The notes under the pieces: model-generated | What the model was told of the DNA's origin: nothing | Database searches by the model: none | Seen by the model: only the letters and a program-made list of their open reading frames with translations | Source of the DNA: an uncultured Veillonella sp. | GTDB taxonomy: Bacteria; Bacillota_C; Negativicutes; Veillonellales; Veillonellaceae | Assembly (NCBI GenBank): GCA_900765235.1 | Contig: CAAFRK010000031.1 | Location: 1 to 7,609 of the forward strand | Direction of reading: 5' to 3' | DNA length: 7,609 nucleotides | Shown here: piece after piece, positions 1-6,420 of the stretch | How positions within the stretch are numbered: the stretch's first letter is position 1 | Layout of the letters: every line of letters starts with the position of its first letter | Program-made: the position numbers and the translations under genes

Positions 1-215
1 AGTGGCCTATCGTTAAGGCGGCAGATACAATTTCGGCCTATATGAAATGTGTAAACGAACTCAAGGCAGGGAACGATGAGTTTAAAGAAGCACATGACTC
101 CATTTTGGCTAAACTGAAAGCACTCAACATGCCAGAAGTAGATATGTTCCTTGAGACTTATATGCCTGCTCTTGGTAAAAGCTTGGATGAGCTAAATTAC
201 TACGAAATCAAATAA
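1..215 (+). CDS. yfbR: 5'-deoxynucleotidase, YfbR/HD-domain family (C-terminal part only)
   Basis: This is a partial gene that enters from the left edge. The first complete codon begins at position 3 and the frame stops at TAA 213-215, followed at once by an adjacent TGA. The 70 visible residues align end to end with the C-terminus of E. coli YfbR as I remember it: VKxAD, then AYxKCxxEL, then AGNxEF, a helical stretch, and a final SLDE. YfbR is a cytoplasmic metal-dependent HD-domain phosphohydrolase that removes phosphate from deoxynucleoside 5'-monophosphates, a nucleotide salvage and pool-balancing role. The metal-binding HD residues lie in the missing N-terminal two thirds, so catalytic competence cannot be judged here. 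A strong terminator follows 6 nt after the stop, so this is the last gene of its transcript and is not part of the downstream xanthine dehydrogenase operon. Confidence 0.86.
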   Translation, partial: WPIVKAADTISAYMKCVNELKAGNDEFKEAHDSILAKLKALNMPEVDMFLETYMPALGKSLDELNYYEIK

Positions 216-221
216 TGATTA

Positions 222-252
222 AAAAAGAGACGACCAGCGGTCGTCTCTTTTT
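222..252 (+). terminator. Rho-independent terminator, probably bidirectional
   Basis: A perfect inverted repeat pairs 222-235 with 239-252 around the triloop AGC. The core stem is GAGACGACC/GGTCGTCTC. It is flanked by an A run on the left (221-226) and a T run on the right (248-252). Because the A and T runs are complementary, the element can act in both directions. It sits between the convergent yfbR (stop at 215) and queG (stop at 330 on the minus strand), and I see no other hairpin for queG between 253 and 329. Confidence 0.9.
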
Positions 253-329
253 ATTCTATAACCCAAAAGAGCCATAACATCTTAATAGACGTCACAGCCA
301 TTTTACATCTCAAATACAAATTATAATAT

Positions 330-1208
330 CTATTTTTCTTCAATAATATTTTGGTTTCTCATTAATATTTTCTTCCCACGCCATGAGAATGCCCGGTGCC
401 CATATTTAGCTTTGAACTCTTTGTTTGTAAGCATTTCTAGTTCATTAATATCGATGTGTGGTTCGATTTGTTGAAATTCAGGTATGGGCGTTGTTGGGAT
501 ATTTTGATTATGAGGGCACACCTCTTGGCATACATCGCAGCCAAATACGAGTGGCGTTTTTCTTATGATGGTTTCTTCCTCGTTTGTAAGATCTCCCTTT
601 TTCTGTGTTAGGTAGCTTTTACAAGTATCATATTTAAATTCGTCGTACCCTAAACATTGACCTAAGCATGCTGTAATACAACGATTACATCCCATGCAAG
701 ATTGTCCAAGCGGTGTGTTTGGCTCAAATTCTAAGGTAGTTAAAATTGTTCCTATCATAACATAGGATCCCCATTTAGGGCTGATAAAACAATTGTTTTT
801 GCCATAAAAGCCAAGGCCCGCTAAGTATGCCATGTAACGGTCTGCCAAGGGAGAGGTGTCACAATGTATAGAAAACTGAGCTGAAGTATTTATTTTTTGT
901 AATTTTTCAATAAGTTTTTCTAAATATTCATTAATGACCAGGTGATAATCTGTGCCCCATGTATAGCGGGATAGATTGGATGGACCGTTATGTTCTACGT
1001 AGTATGGAAAGAGACAGACAATAGCACTTTTAGGTGTGAACTCAGTTGTTCCTAGTAGTCGTTCCTCCACATCTGCAGCTGTAAATGGACAGGGATTAGT
1101 TTCGTACAAAATGGTTTTTGCATTTTCAGGTAGAGGCCAAGGGGCAATCCCAAATTCATAAATATGTAATTCTTTGCAAAATTCCTGTAAATTTATATCT
1201 TTCATCAT
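330..1208 (-). CDS. queG: Epoxyqueuosine reductase QueG, short form
   Basis: QueG is a cytoplasmic cobalamin- and iron-sulfur-dependent enzyme that reduces epoxyqueuosine to queuosine in the wobble position of tRNAs for Asp, Asn, His and Tyr. The 292-residue product has an N-terminal DUF1730-like region (about 15-160) with CDTSPLADR at 116-124. D117 fits the family's catalytic aspartate, followed by the AGLGFYGKN motif (130-138). A ferredoxin-like part carries C171, C174, C177, C181, C196, C224, C227 and C231, the eight cysteines expected for two 4Fe-4S clusters. The GCDVCQEVCPHN motif is at 223-234. E. coli and Bacillus QueG are near 380 residues. This protein stops soon after the RGKKILMRNQNI segment (277-288), so it lacks the C-terminal HEAT-like extension. 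The usual Pro after the fourth Cys of the first motif is Leu. Two adjacent ATGs (1206-1208 and 1203-1205) are possible starts, and neither has a clear Shine-Dalgarno site. The gene is monocistronic and divergent from the xanthine dehydrogenase operon. Confidence 0.92.
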   Translation of the reverse strand: MMKDINLQEFCKELHIYEFGIAPWPLPENAKTILYETNPCPFTAADVEERLLGTTEFTPKSAIVCLFPYYVEHNGPSNLSRYTWGTDYHLVINEYLEKLIEKLQKINTSAQFSIHCDTSPLADRYMAYLAGLGFYGKNNCFISPKWGSYVMIGTILTTLEFEPNTPLGQSCMGCNRCITACLGQCLGYDEFKYDTCKSYLTQKKGDLTNEEETIIRKTPLVFGCDVCQEVCPHNQNIPTTPIPEFQQIEPHIDINELEMLTNKEFKAKYGHRAFSWRGKKILMRNQNIIEEK

Positions 1209-1254
1209 AGATTTAGTGGCGAATAATTGGTAAAATAAAAGTATAAGAAACGTG

Positions 1255-1273
1255 AGGAATTCTATAGATTCCT
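1255..1273. promoter_or_regulatory. 19-bp near-palindrome, candidate operator in the divergent intergenic region
   Basis: AGGAAT at 1255-1260 and ATTCCT at 1268-1273 form a perfect 6-bp inverted repeat around a 7-nt centre (TCTATAG). One further G-T wobble pair is possible inside. No T run follows, so it is not a terminator. It lies 32 nt upstream of the -35 box of the plus-strand promoter and close to where queG transcription should begin. That is a plausible place for a dimeric regulator acting on either gene. No known regulator consensus was recognised. Confidence 0.35.
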
Positions 1274-1305
1274 GCTAAGTTTGTAGTTCGGTGATATCTG
1301 TATTT

Positions 1306-1334
1306 TTGTGGTTATCATCCAGTTCTGTTAGTAT
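1306..1334 (+). promoter_or_regulatory. Sigma-70-type promoter of the xanthine dehydrogenase operon
   Basis: A -35 box TTGTGG (1306-1311) is separated by 17 nt from a -10 box TAGTAT (1329-1334). The TG at 1326-1327 gives an extended -10. Transcription would start near 1341, leaving a leader of only about 20 nt before the ATG at 1360. A leader this short has no room for a molybdenum-cofactor or purine riboswitch, so control is more likely at transcription initiation. A second TAGTAT at 1335-1340 comes from a tandem TTAGTA repeat and has a poor 23-nt spacing. Confidence 0.6.
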
Positions 1335-1346
1335 TAGTATACCATT

Positions 1347-1353
1347 GAGAGGA
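1347..1353 (+). promoter_or_regulatory. Ribosome binding site fixing the start of the FAD subunit gene
   Basis: GAGAGGA ends 6 nt before the ATG at 1360. This supports 1360 over the in-frame GTG at 1291, which lies upstream of the promoter boxes. It also supports it over the ATG at 1372, which would be 18 nt away. Confidence 0.7.
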
Positions 1354-1359
1354 CAGATT

Positions 1360-2142
1360 ATGTTAGCATTTATGAAAGTATTACAACCGAAGACGGTGGA
1401 AGAGGCTTATGAATTAGCCACAAAAAACAAAACTGCCCCAATGCTAGCTGGCGGCTGCTGGTTGCGTTTAGGTCGGCGCACATGGCCTGCAGTGATTGAT
1501 ATGGCTAGTCTTGACTTGCGTTATGTTCGCGAAGAGGATAACGAATTTGTCATTGGTGCTATGGCAACGCAAGGCGATGTGGAACGTTTTGAGCCATTAC
1601 AACAATTCTGTGGTGGTGCTGTTGTTAAAGGTGTTAAGGAAATTCTTGGCATTCAATTCCGCAACACTGCTACTATGGGTGGATCTGTAGCAAGCCGCTT
1701 CGGCTTCTCCGACATTATTCCTGCATTAATGGCAGTACATGCAGACATCGTTACTTTTAAAGGCGGTCGCATGTCCATACATGACTATATGAAATACAGA
1801 GAACGTGATATCCTCGTGGAAATTCGTATCCCGAAAGTAGATGTGCCTGTAGCTGTAGAGGCTCTTCGCATCTCTCGTGGTGACTTCCCGGTGTTGACAG
1901 GTGCTCTTCGCCGTGATGACAAAGGCGTTGAAGTGTACATCGGTACAAGACCTGGCGTGCCTCAATTAGCAGAAAAAGCAAGTGCTTTGCTTTCAGAAAA
2001 AGGATTGTCTGCAGCAAAAGAAGCAGGTCAATTGGCATCTGAAGAATTAGTTTACCAATCCAACTCCCATGCGTCCAAAGAATATCGCATGGAAATGGTA
2101 AAAGCTATGGTTCAACGCTTGGCTAAGGAGGTGGCACAATAA
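1360..2142 (+). CDS. xdhB: Xanthine dehydrogenase family, FAD-binding subunit
   Basis: This 260-residue protein is the medium subunit of a cytoplasmic molybdenum hydroxylase. It binds FAD, takes electrons from the 2Fe-2S clusters and passes them to NAD+ or another acceptor. Residues 1 to about 155 match the molybdopterin dehydrogenase FAD-binding domain. The first FAD loop is AGGCWL (30-35), where most relatives have GGT followed by an acidic residue. The second is FRNTATMGG (100-108), followed by SDIIPAL (117-123). Residues from about 160 form the CO-dehydrogenase-flavoprotein C-terminal type domain, ending with the usual HASKEYR segment (247-253). The length is at the short end for the family, and no extra Fe-S insertion is seen. 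The start at 1360 is chosen for its Shine-Dalgarno site; M5 (1372) is a weaker alternative. The TAA stop overlaps the next ATG by one base, implying translational coupling. The xdhB symbol follows E. coli naming, and the substrate is not proven. Confidence 0.9.
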   Translation: MLAFMKVLQPKTVEEAYELATKNKTAPMLAGGCWLRLGRRTWPAVIDMASLDLRYVREEDNEFVIGAMATQGDVERFEPLQQFCGGAVVKGVKEILGIQFRNTATMGGSVASRFGFSDIIPALMAVHADIVTFKGGRMSIHDYMKYRERDILVEIRIPKVDVPVAVEALRISRGDFPVLTGALRRDDKGVEVYIGTRPGVPQLAEKASALLSEKGLSAAKEAGQLASEELVYQSNSHASKEYRMEMVKAMVQRLAKEVAQ

Positions 2143-2597
2143 TGGAATTAGTACTTAATATTAATAATAAAAATGTAACTGTTAATGTGCCAACTAATGA
2201 AATGTTATTGGATACATTGCGTAATCTTGGTTACTACAGCGTACGTTGTGGCTGTGACACAACAAACTGTGGTCTTTGCACTGTATGGGTAGATGATGAA
2301 ATTATCTTGTCTTGTGCGTACCCTACATTCCGTGCACCAGGTCACAAAATTACTACATTAGAAGGCTTACAAGAAGAGGCTGAATTATTGGCAGATTGTA
2401 TTGCTAGCGAAGGTGCTGACCAATGCGGTTTCTGCACAACGGGCATGATGATGAGTGCTATCAACTTGAAACGTAAAAATCCAAAGGCTAGTGATGATGA
2501 AATTCGCGAGTACCTCATCGGTAATTTGTGCCGTTGTACTGGCTATGAATCACAACTTCGAGGGGTTCGTAAATTCTTAGAAGGAGGCCTGAAATAA
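2142..2597 (+). CDS. xdhC: Xanthine dehydrogenase family, 2Fe-2S subunit
   Basis: The 151-residue small subunit carries the two 2Fe-2S clusters that link the Mo site to FAD. The N-terminal plant-ferredoxin-like domain holds C38, C43, C46 and C58 for one cluster. The C-terminal four-helix 2Fe-2S domain holds C95-x2-C98 in QCGFCTTGM and C130-x-C132 in NLCRCTGY. Length and layout are normal. An additional cysteine (C36) precedes the first ligand. T41 occupies the place of the glycine common in the CxxGxCGxC version of the motif. AAGGAGGT at 2125-2132 lies 9 nt before the ATG, and both ends overlap the neighbouring genes by one base (TAATG). The symbol follows E. coli usage for the Fe-S subunit; it must not be confused with the XdhC/CoxI maturation factor at the right edge. 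Confidence 0.93.
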   Translation: MELVLNINNKNVTVNVPTNEMLLDTLRNLGYYSVRCGCDTTNCGLCTVWVDDEIILSCAYPTFRAPGHKITTLEGLQEEAELLADCIASEGADQCGFCTTGMMMSAINLKRKNPKASDDEIREYLIGNLCRCTGYESQLRGVRKFLEGGLK

Positions 2598-4891
2598 TGA
2601 ATAAGCACATTGGTAAGTCCTATGACAAAGTTGACTATAAAGGTATCTTGTCTGGTAAACCATCTTATACAGGTGATTTTGTTCCAAAAGATGCGCTCGT
2701 TATTAAGGTACTTCGTAGCCCTCATGCACAGGCGCGCATTAAATCAATCGATACATCTAAAGCTAAATTGATTCCAGGCGTTGAAGCAATCTTCACACAT
2801 GAAGATGTGCCGAATACCCGCTTTACATTGGCCGGTCAAACATATCCAGAACCATCTGCTTATGATGCTCTCATCTTGGATCCTGTAGTTCGCTATGTAG
2901 GCGATGAAGTGGCTCTTGTTGTGGCAAAAGATGAAGCTACAGCACTTAAAGCGATGCCTCTAATCAAGGTCGAATACGAAGTACAAAAACCTGTACTCGA
3001 TATGCATACGGCTATCGACCATGAAACTGTAGTTCACCCTGAAGATGATATTCATAACAATATCCCTGTAGGTCAAGATTATAAACGCAATATTTGCGTA
3101 TCTTATCATAAACGAGTTGGCGATATTGAAGCTGAACTTGCAAAATGTGATTATGTAGTAGATGGGACGTACTTTGACCAAGCTACACGCCAAACTGCGA
3201 TGGAGCCATTCCAAAGTTATGGTTACATTGATGCATTGGGCCGCGTAGTTATCGTATCTTCTACACAAATCGTATTCCATGTACGCCGTCATATTGCGCG
3301 TGCATTAGGAATTCCGGCTACAAAGGTTCGCGTAATCAAACCTCGTATCGGCGGTGGTTTCGGTTCTAAACAAACGGCTTGCACAGAAATTATGACAGCT
3401 TTTGTGGCGTGGACATTGAAAAAACCTTGCTACCTCTTATACGATCGCACTGAAGCACAGACTTGCTCCACTACACGTCATGCTCGTGAATGGAAAATCC
3501 GTGTAGGTGCTACAAAAGATGGAATTATCAAAGTAATTGATATGGACTCCATTACTGATGCAGGTGCTCATGCAACTCACTGCTTCACTACTACTACAGC
3601 TGGTGAGCATAAGTCCATTCCTTTATACAATAAAGCGACAGCTGTCCACTACGGTACAGAAGGCGTATACATGAACCATACACCAGGCGGTGCATTCCGC
3701 GGTTATGGTGCTACCGAAGCGTTATGGCCTTTAGAGTGTGCAGTTAATAACTTGGCGGACAAAATGGGTATAGACCCTGCTGAATTGCGTCAAAAGAACT
3801 TGATTGCTCAAGGTGAACAAAGCTTAGTATACGCTCCAGATGAATATCTTGATTCTGGTTTGTTCCAAGATACTGTAAATCGCGTAAAAGAAATGGCTCG
3901 TTGGGATGAACGTCCTCATTCTTGGGATATCGATGAACGCTACCGTGGCGGCCTTGGTATGGCGCTAGCATTGCAAGGTTCTGGCGTTGCTAATATTGAC
4001 GTAGCATCTGTAGAAATTCGCCTTGGTGATGATGGTAACTACACATTGTATACGGGCTCTTCCGATATGGGCATGGGTGCTAATACTGTATTGACTCAAA
4101 TGGCTTGTGAAATCATTGGCTGCCCTATGGAATACATGACTGTTGTTGAATCCGATACAGACATCGTACCATTTGATCCGGGTTCCTATGCATCTAGTAC
4201 AACATATGTAACTGGTACGGCGGCGAAAATGGCTGCTGAAGAATTACGCACTAAGATTATTGCTAAGTTCGCTCAATTCTTCGATACAGATGTAGAAAAC
4301 ATCGACTTTGATGGCGTTGTAGCTACCACAAAAGATGGTTCTCAAACTATGGATATCCATCAATTAGCGCCAAAATTATTGGTAGGCGTTAATGCAGAAC
4401 AATTGTCTGGTTTTGCTACATGGGGCAGTCATACATCCCCACCTCCATTCATGGCAACTATTGCAGAGGTAAAAGTAGACAAACAAACTGGTAAGGTTAT
4501 TCCTCTTCATACATACTCCTGCATCGACTGCGGTACTGTTATCAATCCTAAATTGGCTCGCGTTCAAGTTGAAGGCGGCGTAGTACAAGCTATCGGCATG
4601 GCGTTGTATGAAGATGTACGCTATTCCAATAATGGTCGCTTAGAGACTAATAACCTTATGACTTATAAAATTCCAACCCGTCAAGATATTGGCGAGTTAC
4701 ATGTAGACTTTGTAGAGTCTTATGAACCGACAGGCGGATTTGGTGCCAAATCTATTGGTGAAGTTGTTATTAATACGGCTAGTCCAGCTATTCAACATGC
4801 TATTAAAAATGCAGTTGGTGCGGACGTTCGTACACTACCTATGACACCTGAGAAGGTATTTATGGCTATGGACGAGAAATATAAAGTATAG
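2597..4891 (+). CDS. xdhA: Xanthine dehydrogenase family, molybdopterin-binding catalytic subunit
   Basis: This 764-residue large subunit holds the Mo cofactor and the substrate pocket. Residues 12 to about 125 form the aldehyde oxidase/xanthine dehydrogenase a/b hammerhead domain. The rest is the molybdopterin-binding region, with MEP at 202-204, IGGGFGSK (251-258), GGAFRGYG (364-371), MGMGANT (491-497) and AKSIGE (717-722). E722 fits the catalytic glutamate of the family's GxGE motif, and R368 fits the substrate-binding arginine of mammalian xanthine dehydrogenase. Q259 follows K258, where the mammalian enzyme has a substrate-binding glutamate; some bacterial enzymes also have Gln here. The sizes of the three subunits fit, as I recall, the trimeric MCD-type xanthine dehydrogenase of Veillonella atypica. 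AAGGAGG at 2581-2587 lies 9 nt before the ATG, with a one-base overlap with the Fe-S gene. No in-frame UGA codon occurs. Family assignment is firm. Xanthine as substrate is likely, but other purines or N-heterocycles are possible. Confidence 0.9.
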   Translation: MNKHIGKSYDKVDYKGILSGKPSYTGDFVPKDALVIKVLRSPHAQARIKSIDTSKAKLIPGVEAIFTHEDVPNTRFTLAGQTYPEPSAYDALILDPVVRYVGDEVALVVAKDEATALKAMPLIKVEYEVQKPVLDMHTAIDHETVVHPEDDIHNNIPVGQDYKRNICVSYHKRVGDIEAELAKCDYVVDGTYFDQATRQTAMEPFQSYGYIDALGRVVIVSSTQIVFHVRRHIARALGIPATKVRVIKPRIGGGFGSKQTACTEIMTAFVAWTLKKPCYLLYDRTEAQTCSTTRHAREWKIRVGATKDGIIKVIDMDSITDAGAHATHCFTTTTAGEHKSIPLYNKATAVHYGTEGVYMNHTPGGAFRGYGATEALWPLECAVNNLADKMGIDPAELRQKNLIAQGEQSLVYAPDEYLDSGLFQDTVNRVKEMARWDERPHSWDIDERYRGGLGMALALQGSGVANIDVASVEIRLGDDGNYTLYTGSSDMGMGANTVLTQMACEIIGCPMEYMTVVESDTDIVPFDPGSYASSTTYVTGTAAKMAAEELRTKIIAKFAQFFDTDVENIDFDGVVATTKDGSQTMDIHQLAPKLLVGVNAEQLSGFATWGSHTSPPPFMATIAEVKVDKQTGKVIPLHTYSCIDCGTVINPKLARVQVEGGVVQAIGMALYEDVRYSNNGRLETNNLMTYKIPTRQDIGELHVDFVESYEPTGGFGAKSIGEVVINTASPAIQHAIKNAVGADVRTLPMTPEKVFMAMDEKYKV

Positions 4892-4932
4892 AGATTTCTA
4901 TTTACTTTTCCTTTCTAAGGAGGCCTGGTTTT

Positions 4933-5691
4933 ATGACATCACAAACATCCTATTGGAATCGATTGATTCAGCCGGGAATCGTGGCCCTTGTTGGGGCAGG
5001 CGGTAAAACGACTGTGCTTTCAAAATTAGTAGAATATGGAAGGCTGAAAGGTCAGCCCATCGTAGTTACGACTACGACTCGACTCTATGAATCCCAAGTG
5101 GCTCATTATGAACCGATTTATACTCGAAATATTAATGAAGCTGATGAATATTGTACTGATCGCATTTTGCGTGGATATTGTGGTGCGTGGTTCTCTGGCA
5201 TTACAGGAACAAAAGTAGACTCCTTAGATTGTGATCTTATCGATGGTTTAGCAAAATTGCATCCAAACTGGCAAATTGTAGTGGAAGCAGATGGGGCAAA
5301 GGAAAAATGGCTTAAAGCGCCTAAGACGACTGAGCCAGTCATCCCATCTCTCACAAAGACTACGATTGGTCTTGTGAATTTACAAATGTTAGGAGCGCCG
5401 CTTGATGATGAGCACGTGCATAATATCGAGCTCGTTCAAGATATTGTGAAGCGCGATATGGGTGCCATTGTAACGCCACGCATGTTGGCTGATCTTGTGC
5501 TCCATAAGCAAGGTTTATTCCAATACAGTAAAGGTAAAAAAATTCTGTTCTGTACTGGTTATGAAACGGTGCAACATCGTATCATTGATGATTTTATTGA
5601 TCATATTGTAGATAGCGACATTTCCGATATCATCTTAGCTGATGGATACAAAGCAAGTTGTGAAATCCGTCGCATTATTCAATGTCGGTAG
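4933..5691 (+). CDS. yqeC: YqeC-family accessory protein for (selenium-dependent) molybdenum hydroxylase
   Basis: This 252-residue protein matches the YqeC family, named a putative selenium-dependent hydroxylase accessory protein. It has a nucleotide-binding P-loop GAGGKTT (21-27), then VVTTTTR (44-50), a conserved VEADGAK (117-123), KAP (128-130) and EPVIP (134-138). The P-loop and acidic motif suggest NTP-driven maturation chemistry in the cytoplasm, but the exact reaction is not established. The gene begins 41 nt after the catalytic subunit with AAGGAGG at 4917-4923, 9 nt before the ATG. No hairpin or promoter is visible in that gap, so it should be co-transcribed. Its company (Mo hydroxylase, MocA, YqeB, XdhC) is the typical YqeC setting. 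No signal peptide or membrane segment is seen. Confidence 0.88.
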   Translation: MTSQTSYWNRLIQPGIVALVGAGGKTTVLSKLVEYGRLKGQPIVVTTTTRLYESQVAHYEPIYTRNINEADEYCTDRILRGYCGAWFSGITGTKVDSLDCDLIDGLAKLHPNWQIVVEADGAKEKWLKAPKTTEPVIPSLTKTTIGLVNLQMLGAPLDDEHVHNIELVQDIVKRDMGAIVTPRMLADLVLHKQGLFQYSKGKKILFCTGYETVQHRIIDDFIDHIVDSDISDIILADGYKASCEIRRIIQCR

Positions 5692-5697
5692 GTACTC

Positions 5698-6420
5698 ATG
5701 ACTTATGTGAAAGCAAAATCTAATACCGCTTTCAGTCCCATGAGAGACCCCATAGACCGTCGTCTTTTGCATATTGGCATTGTCCTCCTCGTAGGAGGTC
5801 AATCTAAGCGCATGGGATGTAATAAGCAACTTTTGCCTTGGCGTGGTAAAACTGTTTTAGATGCGGTCTGTGGGGCTCTTCATTGTGGATGGAATGATTC
5901 GGTAGGAATTACTGAATCCTGTAAACTACCTTTTGTAGCGGTTACTGGTGATGATCATGAAAGATTAGAACCTATAGTTACGAGCTATGGGTTTGAAGTG
6001 GTTCAGAATGAACATCCTAATCGTGGACAAGGCCTGTCCATAGCGATAGGAGTACGTCATTTGGTAGAAAATTCACCGATACCGCTAGACGGCATTCTTT
6101 GTTCTGTAGGGGATCAACCACTATTGACTGGGAATGTTGTACATCAGGTTATTAGTGCATTTAGTGATAACTTTCATTCGAAAACTATCGTCGTCCCGCA
6201 TTATGGGGCGAATTATCAGTCGGGAAATCCTGTTCTATTTGGTTCACATTGGTTTGAATCATTGCAACATATCCAAGGGGATCAAGGTGGCAAAACTATC
6301 ATTCGCGGTAGTGGTAAAGACCATGTTATTAAATTATGGATTCGTGACGATGTTGGATATGATATTGACACGCCCGATGATTTTGAGCGTTTGAAACAAC
6401 GTGAAAGTGAGGCATTATGA
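5698..6420 (+). CDS. mocA: MocA-like molybdenum cofactor cytidylyltransferase
   Basis: MocA transfers CMP from CTP to Mo-molybdopterin to form MCD, the cofactor form used by many bacterial xanthine dehydrogenases. The 240-residue protein shows the nucleotidyltransferase signature LVGGQSKRMG (31-40) with K43 and LLPW (45-48), the metal-binding GDQPLL (138-143), GNPVLFG (186-192), GDQGGK (194-199) and DIDTPDD (222-228). This pattern, with its LLPW block, resembles MocA more than the guanylyltransferase MobA. CTP versus GTP preference is inferred from this and from the operon. The catalytic domain starts only near residue 26, giving an unusual leader; E. coli MocA starts almost directly with it. 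The start is uncertain: ATG 5698 has only a weak GGTAGGT 6 nt upstream, and the ATG at 5740 has none. It follows yqeC by 6 nt and overlaps yqeB by 4 nt (ATGA), so translation is probably coupled. Confidence 0.85.
   Translation: MTYVKAKSNTAFSPMRDPIDRRLLHIGIVLLVGGQSKRMGCNKQLLPWRGKTVLDAVCGALHCGWNDSVGITESCKLPFVAVTGDDHERLEPIVTSYGFEVVQNEHPNRGQGLSIAIGVRHLVENSPIPLDGILCSVGDQPLLTGNVVHQVISAFSDNFHSKTIVVPHYGANYQSGNPVLFGSHWFESLQHIQGDQGGKTIIRGSGKDHVIKLWIRDDVGYDIDTPDDFERLKQRESEAL

Noticed and set aside
1240..1245. A TATACT -10 box for queG on the minus strand
   Set aside because: It is near the right place, but no convincing -35 box lies 16-18 nt upstream (only TCTATA), so I did not list it as a promoter.
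1328..1339. Tandem TTAGTA repeat as a regulator site
   Set aside because: Two 6-bp units that themselves form the -10 region; the simplest reading is promoter AT-rich sequence.
1291..1359. A 23-codon upstream extension of the FAD subunit from GTG 1291
   Set aside because: The extension has no Shine-Dalgarno site, covers the promoter boxes at 1306-1334, and adds a serine-rich stretch not found in the family. The ATG at 1360 has a good site.
1335..1359. Riboswitch (Mo cofactor or purine) in the operon leader
   Set aside because: The predicted leader is about 20 nt long and the upstream 130 nt show no multi-stem fold. There is no space for an aptamer.
2960..3292. Antisense open frame of 110 codons inside the catalytic subunit, and similar ones at 1726-2038, 3744-3971, 4376-4588 and 7183-7470
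   Set aside because: They lie opposite well-supported genes, have no recognisable motifs or start signals, and their translations look like mirror coding of common codons.
1360..4891. Selenocysteine in the hydroxylase subunits
   Set aside because: The three reading frames contain no in-frame TGA before their stops, so selenium, if present, is not inserted as selenocysteine.
4892..4932. Terminator or promoter between the catalytic subunit and yqeC
   Set aside because: The 41-nt gap holds only a pyrimidine-rich stretch and the ribosome-binding site; no dyad or promoter boxes are visible.
6134..6394. Plus-strand open frame of 86 codons overlapping mocA in another frame
   Set aside because: It lies wholly inside the mocA frame, which carries conserved motifs on both sides; no ribosome-binding site or family match is seen.
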